Positions 44,801 through 56,085 of a stretch of 64,000 bases of DNA are shown in pieces. Source of the DNA: Dugong dugon (Eukaryota > Chordata > Mammalia > Sirenia > Dugongidae); the NCBI GenBank assembly GCA_030035585.1, contig CM057482.1, positions 42,389,501 to 42,453,500 of the forward strand. The letters are read 5' to 3'. The notes beneath the pieces were generated by a model. That model was given only the letters and a program-made list of their open reading frames with translations, was not told where the DNA came from and did no database searches. Within the stretch, counting starts at the first letter, position 1. Every line of letters begins with the position of its first letter. A program made the translations under genes and the position numbers.

Positions 44801-44950
44801 AAAACCAAAACAAAACCCATAGCCATTGAGTCAATTCTGACTCATAAAGACTGTAGAGGGTGGAGTAGAACTGTGCCATAGGGTTTCCAAGGAGTGGCTG
44901 ATGGATTCGTACTGTCAACCTTTTGGTTAACAGTGTTAGGCATTGCTCAT
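44801..44950 (-). mobile_element. AfroSINE fragment, internal-deletion subtype, inside RTE
   Basis: Plus text CATAGCCATTGAGTCAATTC, GTGCCATAGGGTTTCCAAGG directly joined to AGTGGCTGATGGATTCG, and CAACCTTTTGGTTAACAG show tail, deletion junction and part of the head. It is 5'-truncated. Confidence 0.9.
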
Positions 44951-44952
44951 TA

Positions 44953-45084
44953 AACAACAACAACAACAACAAAAAAAAAAACCTGTTGGCCTCGAGTCGA
45001 TTCTGACTCATAGTGACCCTTTAGGACAGAGTAGAACTGCCCCACAGGGTTTCCAAGGAGTGGCTGGTGGATTCAAACTGCCAA
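44953..45084 (-). mobile_element. Second AfroSINE fragment, internal-deletion subtype
   Basis: It follows the first fragment with a CAA repeat and A-run, then TGTTGGCCTCGAGTCGATTC, GGGTTTCCAAGGAGTGGCTG and GTGGATTCAAACTGCC. RTE sequence resumes at ATTGAGTAAGTATGGTGAAA. It is 5'-truncated within the head. Confidence 0.9.
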
Positions 45085-45718
45085 TTGAGTAAGTATGGTG
45101 AAAGGATACAACCCTATCACACACCTTTCCTCATTTTAATCCATGCAGAATTCCCTTCTTCTGTGTGGATGACTGCCTATTGGTCTATGTACACAACTAA
45201 GTGTCCTGGAATTCCCATTCTTTGAAATGTTATTCATAATTTGTTATGATCCACACAATTGAATGCCTTTGCATAGTCAATAAAACACAGGTAAACATCT
45301 TTCTGGTATTCTCTGCTTTCAGCTAGGGTCCATCCAACATCGACCATAACATCGTTCTGCGTCCTCTTCTGAATCCCACTTGAATTTCTGGCTGTTCCTC
45401 ATCAATGTACTGCTGCAACTGTTTTTGAATTATCTTCACCAAAATTTTATTTGCGTGTGATATTAACGATATTATTCAATAATTTCTGCATTCTGTTGGA
45501 TAAACTTTCTTTGGAATGGGCATAAATATGGATCTTTTCCAGTCAATTGGACAGGTAGCTGTCTTCCAAATTTCTTGGCATAGACAGGTGAGCACCTCCA
45601 GCACTGCTTTCATTTATTGAAACATCTGAATCGGTATTCCATCAATTCCTGGGGTCTTGTTTTCACCAGTGCCTTTGGTGTAGCTTGGACTTCTTCCTTT
45701 AATACCATTGGTTCTTGT

Positions 45719-46081
45719 TCATATCCTACCTCCTGAAATGGTTGAACGTTGACCAATTCTTTTTGGTACAGTGACTGTGTATTCCTTCCATATTCTTTTA
45801 ATGCTACGTGTATCTTTCAATATTATGCCCATAGAATCCTTCAAAATTGTAACTAGAGGCTTGAATTTTTTCTTTAGTTCTTTCAGCTTGAGAAATGCCA
45901 AGAGTATTCTTCCCCTTTGATTTTCTGACTCCAGGTCTTTGCACATTTCATTATAACACTTTACTTTGTCTTCTCTAGCCCCCTTTTGAAATCTTCTGTT
46001 CAGCTCTTTTACTGTATTATTTCTTCTGTTCACTTTAGCTACTCTACATTCAAGAGCAAGTTTCAGAGTCTCTTCTGACAT
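45719..46081 (-). pseudogene. RTE ORF fragment (endonuclease-RT linker)
   Basis: A 120-codon open frame, Lys/Arg/Glu-rich, from the region between the endonuclease and reverse transcriptase of the RTE polyprotein. It resembles the BovB linker with repeated charged segments and an EYT-type motif. It is a relic of the larger ORF of the element that contains it, not a host gene. Confidence 0.75.
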
Positions 46082-46365
46082 TCATTTTGGTCTTTTCTTT
46101 CTTTCCTGGCTTTTTAAATGATCTTTTGCTTTTTTCATGTATGATGTCCTCCCACAATTCATTTGGTCTTAGGTCACTAGTGTCCAATATGTCAAATCTT
46201 TTTTTGAAACGGTCTTCAAATTCAGGTGGAATATACTCAAGGTCTTATTTTAGCTCTCCTGGGCTTGTTTTAATTTTCTTCAGCTTCAACTTGGGCTTGC
46301 ATTCAAGCAATTGATGTCCTGTTCCGAAGTCAGCCCCTGGTCTTGTTCCTACTGATGATACTGAA

Positions 46366-47000
46366 CTATGTGTATAGTTGCCGTTTATGTTGTTGACAAA
46401 AGGTATTTGCAATAAATAAGTCATTGGTCTTGCAAAATTCTATCATGTGATCTCCAGCGCCATTTCTGTCTCCAAGGCTATATTTTCCATCTACCAATCC
46501 TTCTTCTTTGTTTCCAACTTTCACATTCCAATCACCAGTAATTATCAATGCATCTTGATTGTGTGTTTGATCAATTTCAGGCTTCAGAAGTTGGTAAAAA
46601 TCTTCAATTTCCTCATTTTGGGCATTTTTGGTTGGTGTGTAAATCTGAATAATAGTATTAACTGGTCTTCCTTGTAGTCATAAGGATATTATCCCATCAC
46701 TGACAGCATGGTACTTCAGGATAGATCTTGAAATGCTCTTTTCGACAATGAATGAGGTGTCATTCATCTTCAATTTGTCATTTCTGGCATAGTAGACCAT
46801 ACGATCGTCTGATTAGAAATGGCCAATATCAGTCCATTTCAGCTCACTAATGCCTAGGATATGGATGTTTATGAGTTCCATTTCATTTTTGATAACTTCT
46901 AATTTTCCTAGAATCGTACTGTGTCTATTCCAAGTTCTGATTATAAATGGATGTTTGTAGCTGTTTCTTCTTATTTTGAGTTCTACCACATCAGAAAATG
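46366..47000 (-). pseudogene. RTE endonuclease domain, broken
   Basis: The clearest open part (46366-46548) reads ...GDWNVKVGN... and ...FCKTNDLFIANTFCQQ..., matching the C-terminal part of RTE apurinic endonuclease domains, where GDWN holds catalytic residues. Further 5' (46550-46900) the frame is interrupted, but the YTPTKNAQNEEIEDFYQLL segment is recognisable. Nicking of target DNA is the domain's known role. The copy cannot encode a working protein. Confidence 0.8.
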
Positions 47001-47300
47001 AAGATCTCTAAAGCTTTACTCCATCCACATCATTAAGGTAGACTACTTTGAGGGGGAAGCTATTCCTCAGTCATATTTTACAACGTTCTGATACTATTCA
47101 TAAGGTTTTCCCTGACCAGTTTTTTCAGAAGTAGATTGCCAAGTCCTTCTTCCTAGTCTGCTTTAGTCTGAAAGCTCTGCTGAAACCTGTCCATCATGGG
47201 TGACTCTGCTGGTATTTGAAATATCAGTGGAATGTCTTCCAGCATCACAGCAACACACAAGCCATCACAGTACAATAAAACTGACAGATGTGTGGTGGTC

Positions 47301-47530
47301 TTAATGCTTAGGCAGATATATTGCTTAAACAGTTTTGAAAAATTTTTTCTTCAAGGTATGTAGGACCTTACTCTTGCTTAAACAAATTTTAAAACATGTT
47401 GCAGGTAATATCTAAAAAGAATTCTTAAACCCAAATTATTTTATTAAAATATTATATATATTTTGGACAAGGGTCAGGATAATATGTTTGTGTTAATTCA
47501 GGTTTGAAGAGGCCCAACCTTTGATTTTGA
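47301..47530. other. Non-coding AT-rich spacer
   Basis: No feature recognised between the minus-strand RTE and the plus-strand RTE fragment. Confidence 0.45.
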
Positions 47531-47887
47531 ATTGGGTTGTTGGTGAAGAGTATTGAATATACTGGGGACTGCCAGAAAAACGAACAAATCAGTTTTGGAG
47601 GAAGTAAAGCCAGAAGGCTCCTTAGAATCAAGGATGGTGAGACTTCATCTTGCTTCCTTTAGACACATTATCAGGAAAGGCCAATCTTAGAAAAGGACAT
47701 AATTCTTGGTATAGTAGAGGGTCAACAAAAATGAGATTTTCCATGAGCTGGATTGACACAATAGCTGCAACAATGGGCTCAAACATACCAACAATGGTGC
47801 GGATGGCACAGGACCGGGTAACGTTTCATTCTGTTACACATAAGGTGACCATGAGTTGGAGCCAACTTGACAGCAGCTAATAGCAAA
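47531..47887 (+). mobile_element. RTE/BovB-type LINE, 3' end fragment
   Basis: GTTGGTGAAGAGTATTGAAT, GACTGCCAGAAAAACGAACA, GAGCTGGATTGACACAATAG and GCGGATGGCACAGGACCGGG follow the 3' end of the RTE copy at 62.05-62.42 kb. It is oriented opposite to the large RTE just upstream. Confidence 0.92.
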
Positions 47888-48199
47888 TTTCGAACTTTAC
47901 ATGACAGCAACCTTAACTGGAGAGCCACATTTGTGAAATTGCCCTGTGCAGACAATGTGCTTGCCAGGCAGGGATCACTTCATGGTTACATCCGTCCTTG
48001 CACTTTCCCCCACATTCCTCATGAAGTCTTCTAGATGGAAGGTCCTCAAAACATACTTGTTGAATTGAATTAAATGGCTGACTCAGTACAACTGGTACCT
48101 TGTAAAGACGATTAAATATTTAGCCTAGCGTCTGTGCTTGAATCCAGCTACTAACTCCTTTTCTGCTTATTTCCTGTTTCAGATAGAAAGATATCCCAT

Positions 48200-48386
48200 A
48201 ACTGAGGGAGTCAACTCAGATAACAATGATGACAACTACAACTTAGACTGAGCATTCATTATGTGTCAGATACTGTGCTAAGCAAGAGGCATCTATTCTT
48301 TTAAGTAAATTTTAAAGGGACTAAAGGAGGCAAGTTATATAGCTCTTCTACAATGAAGGAAACTGAGGCTTAGAGAAGTACTGCTC
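48200..48386 (+). repeat. MIR element, left part (split by L1)
   Basis: GCATTCATTATGTGTCAGAT, GAAGGAAACTGAGGCTTAGA and GAAGTACTGCTCAAA are MIR sequence. The element resumes after the L1 at 56003. Confidence 0.8.
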
Positions 48387-48398
48387 AAAATTCTAGAA

Positions 48399-49768
48399 CT
48401 GGGAGGGGCCAAGATGGCGGTGTAATCAGATGCATCCAGTGGACCCTCTTACAACAAAGACCCAAAAAACAAGTGATTTGATTATATATGGCAATCTGGG
48501 AGCCCTGAACATCAAAGGCAGAGTTGAGAAACCAACCTGAGTGGCAGGGGGAGGGAGAGACAGTTCCGAAGCAGTGAGGAGTTGCCAGACCTGACCCTGC
48601 GAGAGCCTGAGCCATTCGGGCCTGATGAGCTCAGGAGTGAGCAGTGAGGCAGGCAAGCAGCCATCTTAGGGAGGCGCACTTTCTGCACCGGGGTATACCC
48701 AGTATCAGAGAGTCTACATGGCCACCCAGAAGCAGTGAGAAGCAGCCCTCCACGAAAGATAAGTACTTGCTTACGGCTTACCGCGTGGATCAAAAACGCC
48801 CCCTTAGGGAAAAACTTCTTTCCCATTTACCTCCCTGTTCCCTGCTCTGCACTGGGTTCCTGACCAGCTTCAGCAATTGCCAAGTCCCTGGGACAGAAGT
48901 AGGATCTTTCACATGCCTGGAGCCATTCTCCCTGCTTTGGAGAGTGAACAAATTAACAAATGGGGAAAAAATAAACTGCTGGCTCCCCTAAGCCAGGAAT
49001 CCAGGGTAGGCACAGCTCCTTTGCCTAGCACAGGCATAAGGGATCCACGGACTCTGAGTGCCTTTCCTTCTACATAGACTTGTGTGGGCCCATTTCAACA
49101 GCATAGGCACTCATTACCGCAGTACAACAGGGTATATACCAGAACTCTAACTTCAACTGTTTTGGCTGTGAAGGGGCAGGTTCTTGACATTTGACACTGC
49201 TCTGCCCATTAAGCAGGGTCTTCACCTACCCACATCAGAGGTCTGAGGACTGGGATCCACCCACACCACCTAGCCATCTGTGAGAGGGCCAATGAATAAA
49301 AGGTTCCCCCCAGTCCTTACAGCCAACAGCATTAGGTGCTCATAGTCCGGCTGCAAAACCCACCCACCTACGTGCGCTAGGGAACAGGGACACGACTTCC
49401 TCCTGGACACTCGGGGGCAGCTGTCAGCCCTCTGCCTTGCTCAGAGTGTCTCCCCCTGCTACTGCCAGATGCCTGTGCCAACACCAAACACCCATGCCTA
49501 TCTAGGACTGTAAGTGAGAGCCTACACCACACACTTGGTGGCTATCTACCTGGGCTCCTGAGCTGAATCCATACAGGAGGGGTGGGCGGACTCCTGGGCT
49601 CACATACCTAGTAACAGATCTAACCCCCTGGTGACAGAACATTAGAGCTTCAAACATGCCAATAATCAAACTAGCTCATACAAGCAGCCTATTTGGGCAT
49701 ATCAAAACAAAACAAGAAGCTAGGATACAGTAAGCAAACATAAAATAAATAAATATAATAACTTATTG
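48399..49768 (+). promoter_or_regulatory. L1 5' UTR with YY1-type promoter site
   Basis: About 1.37 kb upstream of ORF1, GC-richer than its surroundings, beginning CTGGGAGGGGCCAAGATGGC. The CAAGATGGCGG element (48410-48420) matches YY1 sites that position transcription start in L1s. Open frames on both strands within it are not considered coding. Confidence 0.8.
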
Positions 49769-50770
49769 ATGGCTCCAAGACAACAGTCAATATCAAATCA
49801 CATAAAGAGGCAGTTCATGATGGCTTTAGCAAGCTCCCAAAATAAAGAATCTAGAAATTTTCCAGAGGAGGAAAATTTCTTGGAATCACCAGAGGCAGAA
49901 TACAAAAGATTAATATACAGAACTCTTCAAGAAATTAAGAAGGAAACTAGGCAAAATGCAGAACATACAATAGAGGAAATTAAAAAGAGTAGGGAAGAGC
50001 ATAATGGCCAATTTAACAGGCTGCAAGAATCCATAGAGAGACAGCAATCAGAAATCCAGAAGACTGACAATAAAATTTCAGAATTTGATAACTCACTAAA
50101 AAGTTATAGGAGCAGAATTGAGGCAATGGAAGTCAAAATTAGTGAGATTGAAGATAAAGCACTTGACACCAACTTATTTGAGGAAAAATCAGATAAAAGG
50201 ATTAAAAAAATGAAGAAACCCTTAGAATTATGTGGGACTCTATCAAGAGGCATAACCTATGAGTGATTGGAGTACCAGAACAGGGGAGGATAACAGAAAA
50301 TACAGAGAGAATTGTTGAAGATTTTTTGGCAGAAAACTTCCCTGATACCATGAAAGATGACAAGATATCTATCCAAGCTCATCGAACCCCACATAAGGTA
50401 GATCCCAAAAGAAAGTCACCAAGACATATTATAATCGAACTTGCCAAAACCAAAGATAAAGAGAGAATTTTAAGAGCAGCTAGGGATAAACGAAAAGCCA
50501 TCTACAAAGGAGAGTCAATAAGAATAAGCTTGGACTACTCAGCAAAAACATGCAGGCAAGAAGGCAATGGGATGACATATATAAAGCCTTTGAAGGAAAA
50601 CAAACAAACAAACCTGCTAGCTGAGAATTATATATCCAGCAAAACTGTCTCTCAAATATGATGGTGAAATGAGGGTATTTCCAGATAAACGGAAGTTTAG
50701 GGAATTTTCAAAAACCAAACCAAAATTAAAACAAATACTAAAGGGAGTCCTCCTGTTAGAAAATCGGTAA
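49769..50770 (+). pseudogene. L1 ORF1p relic (RNA-binding chaperone), frameshifted
   Basis: Start ATG at 49769 after an AT-rich leader. The first part (to the stop at 50264-50266) is a Glu/Lys/Gln-rich coiled coil as in L1 ORF1p. The frame then shifts into an RRM-like domain with IGVPEQGRITENTERIVEDF, RTPHKV..., SPRHIIIELAKTKDKERILR and ISLDYSAKTC. It shifts back near 50636 for a C-terminal domain ending at a stop at 50768-50770. ORF1p forms trimers that coat L1 RNA. Two frameshifts inactivate this copy. Confidence 0.9.
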
Positions 50771-51218
50771 CATCAGATAACAACCCAAGACTAGAACACA
50801 GGACAGAGCAACCAGATATCAACCCAGACAGGGAAGTCGCAAAAGTAAATCAAACCTAAAACACTGAAAATAGGGAAACAGATGTCAATATATAAAAGAT
50901 GACAACCTTAAAATAAAAAAAGAGGGACTAATAAATGTAGAAATAGATTTTTCACATGGAGAGGAAGTCAAGGCGATATAAAGAATTAAAAGACTGGTAT
51001 AAACTTAGAGAAATAGAGGTAAATATTAAGGTAACCACAAAGGAAACTAACAATCCTACAAGTCAAAATAAAAAACTAGAAAAATATAAAGACTTAGCAA
51101 ACACAAAATCAACAAAAATGAAAAAGATGAAAAGAAAATACATAAAGAGAAATGACTCAGCACAGAAAATTAAGTGGAACAAAGAAACTGTCAACAACAC
51201 ATACAAAAAGACATCAAA

Positions 51219-54200
51219 ATGACAGCACTAAACTCATACCTATCACTAATTACACTGAATGTAAATGGACTAAATGCACCAATAAAGAGACAGAGAGTGG
51301 CAGGTTGGATAAAAAAACACGATCCGTATATACGCTGCCTACAAGAGGCCCACCTTAGACTTAAAGACATAAACTAAAACTCAAAGGATGGAAAAAATAC
51401 ATCAAGCAAACAACACTCAAAAAAGAGCAGGAGTGGCAATATTAATCTCTGACAAAATAGACTTTAGAGTAAAATCCACCACAAAGGTTAAGGAAGGACA
51501 CTATATAATGATTAAAGGGTCAATACACCACAAGGACATAACCATAATAAATATTTATGCATCCAACGACAGGGTTCCAAAATCCATAAAGCAAACCCCA
51601 ACAGCACTGCAAAGAGAGACAGACAGCTTCACAATAGTACTAAGAGACTTCAACACACCACTTTCGATGAAGGACAGACAGAACATCCAGAAAGAAGCTC
51701 AACAAAGACACAGAAGAGCTAAATGCTACAATCAACCAACTTGATCTCATAGACATATACCAAACACTCCACCCAACAGCAGCCAAATATAGTTTCTTTT
51801 CCAATGCACGTGGAACATTCTCCAGAATAAACCACATATTAGGTCATAAAGCAAGCCTTAACAAAATTCAAAGCATCAAAATATTACAAAGCATCTTTTC
51901 TGACCATAAAGCCATTAAAGTAGAAAACAATAACAGAAAAAGGAAGGGAAAAAAAATCAAACCCATGGTAACTGAACAACACCTTGCTCAAAAACTACTG
52001 GGTTGTAGAAGAAATTAAGGACGGAATAAAGAAATTCATAGAATCCAATGAGAATGAAAACACATCTTACCAGAACCTTTGGGACACAGCAAAAGCAGTG
52101 CTCAGAGGTCAGTTTATAGCAATAAATGCACACATCGAAAAAGGAAAAAGGGCCATAATCAAAACATTAACCCTACAATTGGAACAAGTAGACAGAGAGC
52201 AGCAAAAGAAGCTCTCAGGCACCAGAAAAAAGGAAACAATAAGAATAAGAGCACAATTAAATGAAATAGAGACTAGAAAAACAGTTGAAAGAGTTAACAA
52301 GACCAAAAGCTGGTTCTTTTAAAAGATCAAGAAAATTGATAAACCATTGGCCAAACTGACAAAAGAAAAACAGGAGAGGAAGCAGATAACCCGTATAAGA
52401 AATGAGATGGGTGATATCACAACAGACCCAACTGAAATTAAAAGAATCGTAATGGAATATTATGAAAAATTGTACTCTAACAAATTTGAAAACCTAGAGG
52501 AAATGGACAAATTTCTAGAAACTCACTACCTACCTAAACTAAAACAAACAGAGGCAGAACAACTAAATAAATCCATAACAAAAGAAGAGATTGAAAAGGT
52601 AATTAAAAAACTGCCAACAAAATAAAAGCCCTGGCCCGGATGGCTTCAATGGAGAATTCTACAAAACTTTCAGAGAAGAGTTAACATCACTACTAGTAAA
52701 GGTATTTCAGAGCATACAAAAGGATGGAATACTCCCAAACTCATTCTACGAAGCTAGCATAACCCTGATACCAAAACCAGATAAAGACACCACAAAAAAA
52801 GAGAATTACAAACCAATATCCCTCATGAACATTGATGCAAAAATACTCAACAAAATTCTAGCCAATAGAATTCAGCAACATATCAAAAAAATAATTCACC
52901 ATGATCAAGTGGGATTTATATCAGGTACGCAGGGATGGTTCAATATTAGCAAAACAATCAATGTAACCCATCACATAAATAAAAGACAAGAACCACATGA
53001 TCTTATCAATTGATGCAGAAAAGCCATTTAACAAAGTCCAACACCCATCCATGATAAAAACTCTCAACAAAATAGGAATAGAAGGGGAATTCCTCAATAT
53101 AATTAAGGGCATTTATACAAAGCCAACAGCCAACGGCATCCTAAATGGAGAGACTTTGAAGGCATTCCCCTTGAGAACAGGAACCAGAAAAGGCTACCCT
53201 TTATCACCACTCTTATTCAACACTGTGCTGAAAGTTCTAGCCAGAGCAATTAGGTTAGAAAAATAAATAAAGTGCATCCAAATTGATAGGGATAAAGTCA
53301 AGTATCTCTATTGCAGATGATACGATCTTATACACAGAAAACTCCACAAAGAATCCACAAGAAAACTCCTGGAACTGATAGAAGATTTCAGCAAAGTTTC
53401 AGAATACAAGATAAACATACAAAAATCAGTTGGATTCCTTTACATCAACAAAGAGAACCTCAAAGAGGAAATCACCAAATCAATACTATTTATAATAGCC
53501 CCCAAGAAGATAAAACACTTAGGAATAAATCTAACCAGAGACATGAAAGGTCTATACAATGGCAACTACAAGACACGACTGCAAGAAACCAAAAGAGACC
53601 TGCATAAGTGGAAAAATATACCTTGCTCATGGATAGGTAGACTCAACATTGTGAATATGTCAATTCTACCTACAAATACAATGCAATCCTGATCCAAATT
53701 CCAATCCAGATCCAAAATTTATTTTTTAATGAGACGGAGAAACAAGTCACCAACTTCATATGGAAACGGTAGAGGCCCCAAATAAGTAAAGCATTACTCA
53801 AGAAGAAGAACATAGTGGAAGGCCTCACACTACCTGATTTTAGAACCTATTATACCGCCACGGTAGTCAAAACAGCCTGGTACTGGTACAACAATAGATA
53901 CATAGACCAATGGAATAGAAGTGAGAATCCAGACATAAATTCATCCACCTATGAGCAGCTGATATTTGACGAAGGCCCAAAGTTAATTGGGGAAAAGACA
54001 GTCTCTTTAACAAATGGGGCTGGCATAACTGGGTATCCATCTGTAAAAAACTGAAACAAGACCCATACCTCGCACCATGCACAAAACTAACTCAAAATGG
54101 ATAAAGACTTAAATATAAAATTGAAAATGATAAAGATCATGGAAGAAAAAATAGGGACAACGCTAGGAGCCCTAATACATGGCATAAACACAATACGAAC

Positions 54201-55120
54201 CATAAATAACAATGCACAAGCACCAGAAGAGAGACCAGATAACTCGGAGCTCCTAAAAATCAAACACTTATGCTCATCAAAAGATTTCACTAAAACAGTA
54301 AAAAGACAACCTACAGACTGGGAAAAAAATTTTGACTACGACAAATCGGATAAGCGTCTAATCTCTAAAATCTACAAGATACTGCAAAACCTCAATAACA
54401 AAAAGACAAATAACCCAATTAAAAAATGGGCAAAGGATGTGAACAGGCACTTCGCCAAAGAAGATATTCAGGTGGCTAACAGACACATGTAGAAATGCTC
54501 ACAATCATTTGACATTAGAGAAATGCAGATCAAAACTACAATGAGATATCATCTCACCCTAACAAGGCTAGCATTGTCCAAAAAACACAAAAGAATAAAT
54601 GCTGGAGAGGTTGTGGAGAGACTGGAACACTTATACACTCTTGGTGGGAATGTAAAATGGTAGAACCACTTTGGAAATTGATTTGGCACTTCCTTAAAAA
54701 GCTAGAAATAGAAGTACCATATGATTCAGCTATCCTGCTTCTTGGAATACATGCTAGAGAAATAACAGCCATCATATGAATAGATATATGCATACCCATG
54801 TTCATGGCAGCACTGTTCACAATAGCAAAAAGATGGAAACAACCTATATGCCTATCAACGGACGAATGGATAAACAAATTATGGTATATCCACACAACGG
54901 AATACTAGGCAATGATAAAGAATAACAATGAAGCCGTGAAACATGTTATAACATGGAGGAAGCTGGAGGTCATTATGCTGAGTGAATTTAGTCAGTCACA
55001 GAAGGACAAATATTGTATAAGACCACTATTATAAGAACTCAAGAAAAGATTTAAACACAGAAGAAAACATTCTTTGATGGTTATGAGGTGGGGAGAGAGG
55101 GGAAGGTTATTTACTAACTA
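51219..55120 (+). pseudogene. L1 ORF2p relic (endonuclease and reverse transcriptase), broken
   Basis: Start ATG at 51219. The endonuclease domain opens with ITLNVNGLNAPIKRQRVAGW and LQEAHLRLKD, and includes AGVAILISDK and RDFNTPLS (the usual G of GDFN is R here). The reverse transcriptase shows [49 protein letters not shown] and PLSPLLFN. The catalytic IADDT region lies near 53305-53325 in a shifted frame. The C-terminal part (54097-54492) has NNPIKKWAKDVNRHFAKEDI. At least six frame changes or stops are present. The domain order and length match L1 ORF2p. Confidence 0.92.
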
Positions 55121-55990
55121 GATAGTAGATTAGAATTATCTTAGGTGAAGGGAAGGACAGCACTCACTACAGGGAAAGTCAGCACAACTGGACTAAACCA
55201 AAGCTAAGAAGTTTCCTGAATACAATCAAACACTTTGAGGGACAGAGTAGCAGGGGGAGGGGTCTGGGGACCATGCTTTCAGGGGACATCTAGGTCAATT
55301 GGCATAACACATTTTGTTAAGAAAATGTTCTGCATTCTACTTTGGTTAGCAGAGGCTGGGGTCTTAAAAGTTTGCAAGCAACCATCTAAGATGCATCAAC
55401 TGGTCCCAACCACCTGGAATAAAGGGGAATGAAGAACACCAAAGTCACAAGGAAAATATTAGCCCAAGAGACAGAAAGGGCCACATAAACCAGAGACTTC
55501 ATCAGCCTGAGACCAGAAGAACTAGATGGTGCCCAGCTACCACCAATGACTGTCCTGACAGGGAACACAACAGAGAGTCCCTGATGGAGCAGGAGAAAAG
55601 TAGGGTGCAGAACTCAAATTCTAGTAAGAAGACCAGACTTAATGGTCTGACTGAGACTGGAGGTAGCCCGGAAAGCATGGCCCCTGGATTCTCTATCAGC
55701 CCAGAACTAATACAATTTGAGGCCAACTCTTCAGACAGGGATTGGACTAGACTGTGGGACATAAAGTGATACTCATGAGGAGTGTGCTTCTTAGTTCAAG
55801 CAGATACAATAGACTAAACAGGCAGCTTCTGTCTGGAGGTGAGATGGGAAGGCAGAGAGGGTTAGGAGCAGGTTGAATGGACATGGGGAATCAAGGGTGG
55901 AAAGGAGGAGTGTGCTGTCACAGTATGGGGAGAGCAATTAGAGTCATATTATAATGTATGTATAAATTTTTGTATGGGAAAAAAGGAAAA
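55121..55990 (+). other. L1 3' UTR
   Basis: A purine-rich 3' UTR continuing to the A-rich tail before the duplication. Its last ~200 bp match the truncated L1 found inside the RTE near 44.1-44.4 kb. The end of ORF2 is uncertain because of frame decay. Confidence 0.75.
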
Positions 55991-56002
55991 AAAATTCTAG
56001 AA

Positions 56003-56085
56003 GTAAAAAAGGATGGAGCTAGTACTCCAGGTAGAGTTTGTCTGATTCTGGATATTGTGCCCTTAATCATTGCCCAGACTCATCA
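56003..56085 (+). repeat. MIR element, right part
   Basis: GGATGGAGCTAGTACTCCAG, TAGAGTTTGTCTGATTCTGG and TTGTGCCCTTAATCATTGCC complete the MIR begun at 48200-48386. Confidence 0.75.

Larger units (their letters stand above)
43647..47300 (-). mobile_element. RTE/BovB-type LINE, near full-length, interrupted
   Basis: Read on the minus strand this is an RTE-clade non-LTR retrotransposon: a 5' region near 47.0-47.3 kb, an apurinic-type endonuclease domain (about 46.37-47.0 kb, with the catalytic GDWN motif), a linker (45719-46081 open), a reverse-transcriptase domain (about 44.4-45.7 kb) and a 3' end finishing in a TTG/CAA repeat at 43647-43659. Many stops and frameshifts make it inactive. It is broken by an L1 piece (44097-44418) and by two AfroSINE fragments (44801-45084). 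RTE/BovB elements are known in Afrotheria and spread by horizontal transfer in vertebrates. Confidence 0.9.
48399..55990 (+). mobile_element. Full-length-type L1 retrotransposon, inactive
   Basis: A 7.6 kb LINE-1 with the expected order: 5' UTR (48399-49768), ORF1 relic (49769-50770), inter-ORF spacer, ORF2 relic (51219 to about 55120) and 3' UTR to an A-rich end. The 5' end carries GCCAAGATGGCGG, the YY1-type site common at L1 5' ends. A 12 bp target-site duplication AAAATTCTAGAA flanks it (48387-48398 and 55991-56002). Frameshifts and stops in both ORFs make it non-autonomous. It inserted into a MIR, so it is younger than that MIR. Confidence 0.95.

Noticed and set aside
48399..49768. Host gene exons in the open frames between 48.4 and 49.1 kb
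   Set aside because: They fall within the L1 5' UTR.
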